29,179 nucleotides of DNA, from NCBI GenBank assembly GCA_964431495.1, contig CAYSJU010000025.1, positions 1-29,179 on the forward strand, given 5' to 3'. The translations under genes and the position numbers were made by a program. Under the pieces are notes generated by a model that had not been told where the DNA came from, did no database searches, and saw nothing but the letters and a program-made list of their open reading frames with translations. This stretch comes from CAYSJU01 sp964431495 (GTDB lineage Bacteria > Omnitrophota > Gorgyraeia > Tantalellales > Tantalellaceae). This document shows, piece after piece, positions 22,926-29,179 of this stretch; the stretch's first letter is position 1; the number at the start of each line of letters is the position of its first letter.

Positions 22926-23340
22926 TAAACTGGGTTCGCTCGGCCAGGAAGTGGAAGTAACGGACGGCTACGCGCGAAATTACCTTATTCCGAAGAAGCT
23001 GGCTGTTGAAGCTACATCCGGGGTCTTGCGGATGCTGGAGCAGAAAAAGAGAGAAAAGGAACGGCTGGAGCAGAAACTAAAGAAAGAGTGCGAGCAGCTC
23101 GCTGAAAAGCTGAAGGGGGTCTCGGCCATGATAACCATGGAGGCGGGCGAAGAAGACAGGCTTTTCGGCTCCGTTACGTCCGAGATGATCGCCGAGAACC
23201 TTCTTTCGGAAGGCCTCGAGGTCGATAAAAAAAATATTGTTCTGGGAGAACCCATAAAGGCACTGGGTGTTTACAACGTGGAAGTCAAATTACACCCCGA
23301 AGTCAAGGCCCAGCTAAGGGTCTGGGTCGTAAAAAAATGA
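22897..23340 (+). CDS. rplI: Large-subunit ribosomal protein bL9
   Basis: It binds 23S rRNA near the L1 stalk and reaches towards the neighbouring ribosome. Its 147 residues comprise the N-terminal domain (MKVILIEDVDKLGSLGQEVEV...GYARNYLIPKKLA), a long charged connecting helix (about 42-75) and the C-terminal domain. The start is GTG at 22897 with AGGGGA 6-11 bases upstream; it lies 29 bases inside rpsR, a long overlap. The stop overlaps dnaB by ATGA. Confidence 0.96.
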   Translation: MKVILIEDVDKLGSLGQEVEVTDGYARNYLIPKKLAVEATSGVLRMLEQKKREKERLEQKLKKECEQLAEKLKGVSAMITMEAGEEDRLFGSVTSEMIAENLLSEGLEVDKKNIVLGEPIKALGVYNVEVKLHPEVKAQLRVWVVKK

Positions 23341-24689
23341 TTTCCGAAACTCTTATCGAAAAAGTTCCTCCGCAGAACGCCGAAGCAGAGATCGCGGTCC
23401 TTGCGTCAATGCTGCTTGACAGTGAAGCGATAGCCAAGTCAATAGAACTTCTGGATGAGACCTCATTTTATTCAGAAGCCAACCGGAAGATATTCCAGGC
23501 CATCATTAAACTTTATGACGAGAACCAGGCGGTTGATATCGTCACGCTTATCGAAGAGCTGAAAAAAAGGGACATGCTCGATGGGGCCGGAGGCCCCGCT
23601 TATATAACCGAGGTGGCCAACAGCATCCCGACCGCGGCCAATATCGGGCATTACGCCAAGATCGTGCGCGAGAAATACCTCTTGCGCTCTCTTATCAACG
23701 TCGCCACCCAGATCGTCTCTGAAAGTTTTGAGGCGTCAAGTGAAGCCGATGAGCTCATGGACAGGGCCGAAAGGCTGATCTTCGATATCACCTCCAGCAA
23801 GGCCCGGGAGTTACACATACCTCTTATGAAGGATATCGTGAAAGGCACCATAGAGACGATCGATAAGTTATATCAGAAAAAAGAGAACATTACCGGCATA
23901 CCGACTGGGTTTCACGACCTGGATATCATGACCGCCGGGCTACAGAGATCGGATCTTATAATCGTGGCAGGGCGCCCGTCCATGGGGAAAAGCGCCATGG
24001 CGGCTTCCATAATGGAGCACGCGGGGGTCGTCGAGAGGATGCCGTGCGCCTTGTTCAGCCTGGAGATGTCCAAAGAGCAGCTGGTGCAGAGGATGCTGTG
24101 TTCCGTGGCCAACGTAAACGCGCATAAGGTAAGAACGGGATTTTTCTCGCAGACGGACTGGCCAAAGCTCATGGAAGCCGCGCAGAAGCTTTCAGAGTCG
24201 CCGGTCTATATTGACGATACACCAGCAATATCAGTACTGGAATTGAGGGCAAAGGCCCGGCGGCTGAAAGCCAGGCATGATATCAGGCTTATGGTAGTGG
24301 ATTACCTGCAGCTGATGAAGGGGCCTGCCAAGTCTGAAAGCAGGCAGCAGGAGATATCCGAGATATCCCGCTCTCTCAAGGCCCTGGCGCGCGAGCTGGA
24401 CATTCCGATCATAGGCATAAGCCAGCTTTCCCGGGCGGTGGAACAGAGGGCCGATCACAGGCCACTGCTTTCGGATCTTAGGGAATCGGGCGCGATAGAA
24501 CAGGACGCGGATGTCGTGATCCTGCTTCTCAGGGAGGAATATTACAATCCCACTGAAGAGAACAAAGGCATAGCCGAGGTCATAGTAGCGAAGCAGAGGA
24601 ACGGTCCGGTTGGGACCATCAAACTGGCGTTTTTATCGGAATATACGAAGTTCAGCAACCTTTCCAGGGTAGAGGAAGAAGAATTTTGA
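23337..24689 (+). CDS. dnaB: Replicative DNA helicase
   Basis: The hexameric helicase that opens the replication fork. The 450 residues comprise the N-terminal primase-interacting domain (PPQNAEAEIAVLASMLLD from about 11), a linker, and a RecA-like motor with Walker A GRPSMGKS (212-219), LFSLEMSKEQLVQRM, Walker B region LMVVDYLQLM and the RADHRPLLSDLRESGAIEQDAD finger segment. No intein interrupts it, although dnaB often carries one. The rplI-dnaB pairing is the same as in Bacillus. The stop overlaps the bamA start by one base. Confidence 0.98.
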   Translation: MISETLIEKVPPQNAEAEIAVLASMLLDSEAIAKSIELLDETSFYSEANRKIFQAIIKLYDENQAVDIVTLIEELKKRDMLDGAGGPAYITEVANSIPTAANIGHYAKIVREKYLLRSLINVATQIVSESFEASSEADELMDRAERLIFDITSSKARELHIPLMKDIVKGTIETIDKLYQKKENITGIPTGFHDLDIMTAGLQRSDLIIVAGRPSMGKSAMAASIMEHAGVVERMPCALFSLEMSKEQLVQRMLCSVANVNAHKVRTGFFSQTDWPKLMEAAQKLSESPVYIDDTPAISVLELRAKARRLKARHDIRLMVVDYLQLMKGPAKSESRQQEISEISRSLKALARELDIPIIGISQLSRAVEQRADHRPLLSDLRESGAIEQDADVVILLLREEYYNPTEENKGIAEVIVAKQRNGPVGTIKLAFLSEYTKFSNLSRVEEEEF

Positions 24690-27004
24690 TGAAATACAGG
24701 ATATTTCGGCACATCTTTATCGCGATACTTTCATTTACGGTGCTTTTTACCTTTTTCGCGGAGGCCCAGTTGGGGCCCGGCAGGGGCAAGCGCGTAGTGG
24801 ATGTCCGGATAAGGGGTAATCGTGCCGTTAGTACCGCTACCATCATAAACAGGCTCAAGATAAAACCGGGAGACATATTCGAAGAATTGGCCCTCAATAA
24901 AGAGCTTAAAAGGCTCTACGCGATGGGGTATTTTAGCGATGCGTTCGTCGAGACAGAGGAGCACGCGGATGGAGTGATCGTGATCTTCACCGTGATCGAA
25001 AAACCCGTTGTCAAGGATATTGAATTTCGGGGGAATGCCCATATAAAACATAACCGCTTGTTGAAAAAAATAAGCGTTAAAAAAGGAGACCTGCTTGATT
25101 TTAACCAGCTCGCTCAGGATGTTTCCGAGATCAAATCGTATTACACGGAAGAAGGATATTATCACGTCAAGGCGGATTATACGATCGATACGGACGAGAC
25201 CGGTGAACAGGCGGTGGTAAAATTCGTGATCGACGAAGGATTGCCATTGAGGGTGAAGGACATAAAGGTGGAAGGCAATGAACACGTGAAGACCGTCCAG
25301 ATAAAGAGCCTTATGTCCACAAGGGCGGCGTTCTGGTTCATCGAAAAAGGCGCTTTTGACGAAGAAAAATTCCAGGGAGACCTTTCCAGGATAGCGACTT
25401 ATTACAGGAGCAAAGGATTTCTTGATGCCCGCGCCTCGAGCAGAATGCAATATTCGGACGACAAAAAAGAGATGACAATAACAGTGGTGATCACCGAAGG
25501 GAAGCGGTATCTGGCGGGGGATATCACTATCCAGGGAGAACTGGCGTTCCCAAAGAACGAGATAAGAAATCTGATATATATGAAAAAAGGGGACCCGTTT
25601 GACTACGAGATGATGAAGGAGGACGTGGAAAGGGTCCGCATGTTCTATTACGATAAGGGATATATGGACGTTGAGGTCGACCTCCAGCACAGGTATGATC
25701 ACGCCACTGACATGATGAACATGGCATATATCATCCAGGCCCATGACGAGATCTACGTGGGCAAGATAAACATCGTCGGAAACACCAAGACCAGGGACAG
25801 GGTCGTACGCCGGGAGATAAGGGTCTATCCCGGGGAGAAATACGACGGCGAGATGCTGAGACGGAGCAAGGAAAGGATATATAACCTCGGTTTTTTTGAG
25901 GATGTGTATTTTGAGACAGTGCCGACCGACCAGAAAGACGTAAAAGAGCTGAATGTGACGATAAAAGAGTCAAAGACAGGGGAATTCTCTTTCGGCGGCG
26001 GGTACAGCTCTGTTGACGCGTTTCTCGGCTTTCTTCAGGTCCGGCAGAAGAATTTTGATGTCCTGAATTTTCCCACCTTTACCGGAGGCGGGCAGGATCT
26101 TACGATCAGGGCCGAAGCGGGGAGCGCGAAGACCAACTATTTCCTGAGCTGGGCGGACCCGTGGATATTTAACTGGCCTCTTCTTTTCGGGTTCGATCTG
26201 TACCGCGAGGAGCATAACAAGTTCGGCATGTCCGGTTACGGATATGATGAAGTACGTACCGGTGGCAGCTTCAGGCTGGGAAAGGAGTTCATAGAATATC
26301 TCGATGCCGGTCTTATCTATAATCTGGAAGACGTCAAGATCTCCAACATCCCGGACAACGCGACGCAGGATCTCCGCAAGGAAATAGGCTCGAATGTTAT
26401 CAGCCGGTTGACGCTGTCCATGAGCTATGACAGGAGGGACAATAAATACGTGCCGTCGAAAGGGTATATTGCCGGCATTTCACTGCAGGATGCGGGCGGG
26501 TTTCTCGGGGGCGACAAGGATTTTTACAAAGGATGGCTTCACGGGAGTTATTATTACAGTATTGTGAAGAGTCTTGTGCTGGAAGTAAAAGGGGCGATGG
26601 GTCTTGCCAATAATTACGGACAGTCTGAAGCGCTACCGATCTATGAGAGGTTTTTCGCGGGAGGGGCGACCACGATAAGGGGATACAAGGAGAGAGGCGT
26701 GGGTCCGAGAGACCCGGGTTCAGGAGCGGCTATAGGCGGTGAGTCCATAGTTCTTGCCGGCACTGAATTGACGTTCCCCCTGTTTAAGAACCTGTTAAAG
26801 GGAGCGGTCTTTTATGATATAGGAAATGTTTGGGCTGATTACGCGCAAATTTTTCAGGGCGGGTATAAACAGGGGACAGGTGTCGGCGTGAGGGTTAAGA
26901 CTCCCATCGGCCCCATAAAACTGGATTACGGCTGGCCGCTTAACAAGAATTATGAGGACGAAAAAAAGGGAGAGTTTTATTTCAGCGTAAGTCACGGGTT
27001 TTAG
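24689..27004 (+). CDS. bamA: Outer-membrane protein assembly factor BamA
   Basis: The Omp85-family core of the machine that inserts beta-barrels. The 771-residue protein has a signal peptide (about 1-25, cut after AEA), five POTRA domains (about 30-430) and a C-terminal 16-strand barrel. The RGY signature of the barrel loop is at R664-Y666, GPIKLDYGWPL matches the late barrel motif, and the chain ends in Phe, as outer-membrane barrels do. The ATG at 24689 is preferred to a TTG one codon earlier; it shares one base with the dnaB stop. It opens the envelope cluster. Confidence 0.97.
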   Translation: MKYRIFRHIFIAILSFTVLFTFFAEAQLGPGRGKRVVDVRIRGNRAVSTATIINRLKIKPGDIFEELALNKELKRLYAMGYFSDAFVETEEHADGVIVIFTVIEKPVVKDIEFRGNAHIKHNRLLKKISVKKGDLLDFNQLAQDVSEIKSYYTEEGYYHVKADYTIDTDETGEQAVVKFVIDEGLPLRVKDIKVEGNEHVKTVQIKSLMSTRAAFWFIEKGAFDEEKFQGDLSRIATYYRSKGFLDARASSRMQYSDDKKEMTITVVITEGKRYLAGDITIQGELAFPKNEIRNLIYMKKGDPFDYEMMKEDVERVRMFYYDKGYMDVEVDLQHRYDHATDMMNMAYIIQAHDEIYVGKINIVGNTKTRDRVVRREIRVYPGEKYDGEMLRRSKERIYNLGFFEDVYFETVPTDQKDVKELNVTIKESKTGEFSFGGGYSSVDAFLGFLQVRQKNFDVLNFPTFTGGGQDLTIRAEAGSAKTNYFLSWADPWIFNWPLLFGFDLYREEHNKFGMSGYGYDEVRTGGSFRLGKEFIEYLDAGLIYNLEDVKISNIPDNATQDLRKEIGSNVISRLTLSMSYDRRDNKYVPSKGYIAGISLQDAGGFLGGDKDFYKGWLHGSYYYSIVKSLVLEVKGAMGLANNYGQSEALPIYERFFAGGATTIRGYKERGVGPRDPGSGAAIGGESIVLAGTELTFPLFKNLLKGAVFYDIGNVWADYAQIFQGGYKQGTGVGVRVKTPIGPIKLDYGWPLNKNYEDEKKGEFYFSVSHGF

Positions 27005-27017
27005 CAATGCAGTAGGA

Positions 27018-27051
27018 TGCGTGAAGTCCATCGCCGATAGTCCTATAGTCC
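27018..27051. repeat. Short AGTCCAT-type near-heptamer repeats after bamA
   Basis: The spacer reads AGTCCAT, CGCCGAT, AGTCCTAT, AGTCCAT, AGATAG: words of seven or eight bases with three AGTCC units. It resembles a decayed member of the same class as the heptamer element after pth, with a different unit. No gene or promoter is seen in it. Confidence 0.45.
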
Positions 27052-27078
27052 ATAGATAGAAAAGACAGAGAAAAAAAT

Positions 27079-27103
27079 GCAGGGGTTTGATTTATCAAAC
27101 CCT
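27079..27103. repeat. ATTTAT-core palindrome upstream of the Skp-like gene
   Basis: GGGTTTGAT (27083-27091), TT, ATCAAACCC (27094-27102) is a perfect 9-bp stem preceded by GCAG. It is nearly identical to the minus-strand reading of the copy at 9228-9250. It ends 18 bases before the Skp-like start codon and just before its ribosome site AGGGAGAG. Confidence 0.7.
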
Positions 27104-27120
27104 AAAACAGGGAGAGACTA

Positions 27121-27639
27121 ATGGAAAAAACGATAACAAAAATTTTGGCAGGCTGTATAGCGGCATTTTTAGGGGTTCTTCTTGTCGTGCCGCCGGTATT
27201 TGCCGCAGGAGGCGGTATAGAGAAGATAGGGTATGTCGACCTCAGGCGGGCTTTTTACGAGTATGAGAAAAGCAAGACCCTTGACAAGGAGCTGACAGAT
27301 ATCACCAACCAGCGCACAAAAGAAAGGGCCACAATAGTAGAGAGGATCACGAAATTGAGGGATGAGAGTGAGCTTTTGAGCGACGATGCCAAGGCAAAAA
27401 AACAGCAGGCAATAGACGCCGAGATCGCCAAGCTGAACGAATTCGACAGAGACATCCGGCAGGAGATCCTGAGCAAGAAGAATGACATGTTCCGCGAGAT
27501 CATTGACGATATCAGGAAGGTCGTGGAAGAGATCGGGGAGAAGGAAAAATACGATGTAATTCTTGATTCCCGCGATATTATGTACGCCAAAAAGGGTTTT
27601 GACCTTACGGATCAAGTCCTTATGGAACTTAATAAATAA
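27121..27639 (+). CDS. Skp/OmpH-family periplasmic chaperone
   Basis: The holdase that carries unfolded outer-membrane proteins to BamA. The 172-residue protein has a signal peptide (about 1-28, cut after VFA), then a short beta segment IGYVDLRRAF, a long charged coiled coil (about 50-130) and a closing beta/helix part EKYDVILDSRDIMYAKKGFDLTDQVLMELN typical of Skp. Placement directly after bamA is the conserved arrangement in diderms. The ribosome site is AGGGAGAG. Confidence 0.93.
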   Translation: MEKTITKILAGCIAAFLGVLLVVPPVFAAGGGIEKIGYVDLRRAFYEYEKSKTLDKELTDITNQRTKERATIVERITKLRDESELLSDDAKAKKQQAIDAEIAKLNEFDRDIRQEILSKKNDMFREIIDDIRKVVEEIGEKEKYDVILDSRDIMYAKKGFDLTDQVLMELNK

Positions 27640-27649
27640 CCAGCCTAAT

Positions 27650-28525
27650 ATGTCTGCGCCACGCAATCAAAAAACAATAGCGAGAGATGCATGTTTTTCC
27701 GGGAAGGCCATCCAGACAGGAAAAGATGCGGAAGTGGCATGCAAGCCGGCCCCCGCTGACACGGGCATTGTTTTCTTGAGAGCGGATCTCGAAGCGAGGC
27801 CGCTGGCACGCGTAGGGGATATGGTGTTTTCGGCCGGGCACCAGCGCAGGAGCACCATAGGCCTTGGTGGAGCGGAAATACAGACAGTGGAACACCTTTT
27901 AGCGGCTTTATGGGCTCTGGAAATAGACAATATTGTTATCGAAGTCCGCGGAGAGGAGCTCCCGGCACTGGACGGCAGTGCTGTCGGCTTTTTGAACATA
28001 TTGAAACAGGCCGGCATAAAAAAGCAGCCGGTCACGAGGAATTTCATCAAGATATCGGATCCGCTGTCGGTCGAAGAAGGTGATTCTTCTCTCGTTCTTT
28101 TGCCAGGAGACGGGTTCAGTGTTTCCTATTTTATAGACTATGACTGCGATTCCATCGGGAAAGAGGAGTTCACTATAGAACTCGACGGGGATTCGTTTGA
28201 AAAAGAGATAGCGCCAGCGAGGACCTTTTGCCTGAAAAAGGAAGCGGAAGCCCTTTTAAGAGCGGGGCTGGGCGGGGGAGCTACACTGGAGAACACGCTG
28301 GTTATGGATGACGGCGGCCCGATAGGCACTTCCCTGCGTTTCAAGAACGAGCCGGTGAGGCACAAGGTGCTGGATCTTGTCGGCGATCTGTATTTGCTGG
28401 GATCGCCCATAATAGGAAAGGCCGTGGCAAGGAAATCCGGCCACAGGCTGAATGTCAGGATGGTAAAAGAGATATATGAGCACTACATAGCGCCAGCTGC
28501 TGGCGGGAAGAAGGAGCAAAGATGA
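27650..28525 (+). CDS. lpxC: UDP-3-O-acyl-N-acetylglucosamine deacetylase
   Basis: The committed zinc deacetylase of lipid A synthesis. With ATG 27650 the protein is 291 residues; the frame extends upstream, but that part overlaps the Skp-like gene and lacks family similarity. Zinc ligands H82 (TVEHLLAAL), H238 and D242 (RHKVLDLVGD) and catalytic E81 and H265 (KSGHRLN) are all present, and KPAPADTGI follows the N-terminal strand. The family's GLHTG motif near residue 20 reads AIQTG, so its conserved His is Gln22. No clear ribosome site is seen. The stop overlaps fabZ by ATGA. Confidence 0.95.
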   Translation: MSAPRNQKTIARDACFSGKAIQTGKDAEVACKPAPADTGIVFLRADLEARPLARVGDMVFSAGHQRRSTIGLGGAEIQTVEHLLAALWALEIDNIVIEVRGEELPALDGSAVGFLNILKQAGIKKQPVTRNFIKISDPLSVEEGDSSLVLLPGDGFSVSYFIDYDCDSIGKEEFTIELDGDSFEKEIAPARTFCLKKEAEALLRAGLGGGATLENTLVMDDGGPIGTSLRFKNEPVRHKVLDLVGDLYLLGSPIIGKAVARKSGHRLNVRMVKEIYEHYIAPAAGGKKEQR

Positions 28526-28974
28526 GCGAGAAAAGGATGAATATCAAGGAAATCATGGAACGGATCCCACACAGGTATCCTTTCATTATGGTCGACAGGG
28601 TGATCGATTACGAAGAGGGAAAGTGGATCAAGGCCGTAAAGAACATCACTATTAACGAACCGTTCTTCCAGGGACATTTCCCCGGCGAACCCATCATGCC
28701 CGGTGTATTGATGATCGAAGCATTGGGCCAGGCAGGAGGGATACTGGTCCTCTTGAACGAGAAGCCCGAGGATAAGTTGGCGTTTTTCATGAAGATGGAT
28801 AACCTGAAATTCCGCAAACCCGCGGTCCCCGGGGACCAGCTTATACTTGACGTCAAACTGGTAAAGATCATCCGGTCAAGTATCGTGAAAGTCCACGGTG
28901 AGGCCACAGTGGACGGTAATGTTATCTGCGAGGGCGATCTCATGTTCAGTATTGTGGACAGTAAGGCGATATGA
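28522..28974 (+). CDS. fabZ: 3-hydroxyacyl-ACP dehydratase FabZ
   Basis: It removes water from 3-hydroxyacyl-ACP in fatty acid elongation and so competes with LpxA for the same acyl pool. The 150 residues form a hot-dog fold with IPHRYPFIMVDRV at the N-terminus and the active site H52 in FQGHFPGEPIMPGV with E66 in MIEALGQ. In many relatives lpxC and fabZ are fused; here they are two genes overlapping by ATGA. The stop likewise overlaps the next start. Confidence 0.97.
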   Translation: MSEKRMNIKEIMERIPHRYPFIMVDRVIDYEEGKWIKAVKNITINEPFFQGHFPGEPIMPGVLMIEALGQAGGILVLLNEKPEDKLAFFMKMDNLKFRKPAVPGDQLILDVKLVKIIRSSIVKVHGEATVDGNVICEGDLMFSIVDSKAI

Positions 28975-29179
28975 AAAAATTAGGGCTGGTTGCCGGGGAA
29001 GGCATCCTTCCGGTAGAATTTTTGCAGGCGGTAAGAAAACGGGACGAAAAAATTGTGGTTTTTGCCGTCAGGGGGATTACTTCGCCACTGGTCGAGGAGG
29101 AAGAAGCTGATAAATTATACTGGCTGGACACGGGACAGACCGCGAAACTTATTTTTTTATTGGTCAGGGAACGGGTCGG
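28971..29179 (+). CDS. lpxI: LpxI-type UDP-2,3-diacylglucosamine pyrophosphatase, N-terminal part (cut by window end)
   Basis: The frame begins with ATG overlapping the fabZ stop (ATGA) and runs open for 69 codons to the window edge. The N-terminus KLGLVAGEGILPVEFL followed by VVFAVRGITSP and DTGQTAKLIFLL matches the N-terminal domain of LpxI, which cleaves UDP-diacylglucosamine to lipid X in bacteria that lack LpxH. The metal-binding C-terminal domain is outside the window, so identity rests on the N-terminal pattern and the lipid A context. Confidence 0.8.
   Translation, partial: MKKLGLVAGEGILPVEFLQAVRKRDEKIVVFAVRGITSPLVEEEEADKLYWLDTGQTAKLIFLLVRERV

Noticed and set aside
23337..24689. Intein or split in dnaB
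   Set aside because: The helicase is normal in length and its motor motifs are uninterrupted.
27563..27649. 29-codon upstream extension of lpxC
   Set aside because: It overlaps the Skp-like gene, and LpxC similarity starts only after the ATG at 27650.

Overview
The window is a dense, almost entirely plus-strand stretch of housekeeping genes from a bacterium with two membranes. lpxC, fabZ and the start of lpxI (lipid A), bamA and a Skp-like chaperone, a PpiD-like foldase and a predicted lipoprotein all point to an outer membrane. The gene order is nevertheless strongly Firmicutes-like: phosphatase-rpiB-glyA, ispE-spoVG-glmU-prs-rplY-pth and rpsF-ssb-rpsR-rplI-dnaB all match Bacillus neighbourhoods. 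That mixture, with SpoVG, a split transketolase, an FtsH-like protease and many short palindromic repeats between genes, fits an uncultured diderm such as Candidatus Omnitrophota (PVC group). The lineage is my inference; no rRNA gene is present to test it.

Layout. Positions 93-167 hold an initiator tRNA with its own promoter and a palindromic terminator. Positions 322-7614 form a nucleotide and one-carbon operon: purB, purM, purD, purE, a low-molecular-weight phosphatase, rpiB, glyA, dCMP deaminase and nrdR. A convergent minus-strand PpiD-like gene (7661-9118) follows. A divergent intergenic region then leads to hisG, a 30-codon gene for a very basic mS38/Cox24-like protein, and a secreted TPR protein. 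Positions 11986-16496 hold the two halves of a transketolase, separated by a short-form FtsH-like protease and a predicted lipoprotein. Positions 16514-21714 carry ispE, spoVG (with an inserted zinc ribbon), tRNA-Gln, glmU, prs, rplY and pth. Positions 21860-24689 carry rpsF, ssb, rpsR, rplI and dnaB. From 24689 to the end lies the envelope cluster bamA, skp, lpxC, fabZ and the start of lpxI.

The genes share a pentose-phosphate/PRPP theme. Transketolase and RpiB supply ribose-5-phosphate, Prs makes PRPP, and HisG and the purine genes draw on PRPP. GlyA supplies glycine and one-carbon units. Many neighbouring genes overlap by ATGA, which suggests translational coupling.

There is no CRISPR array, transposase, prophage, toxin-antitoxin or defence system. 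The unusual content is small in scale: several families of short palindromic or heptameric repeats in nearly every real intergenic gap, three of them supplying gene stop codons; a variant initiator tRNA; the SpoVG zinc ribbon; the protease and lipoprotein between the transketolase halves; the tiny ribosomal-type protein gene; and a leader before glmU with competing hairpins.
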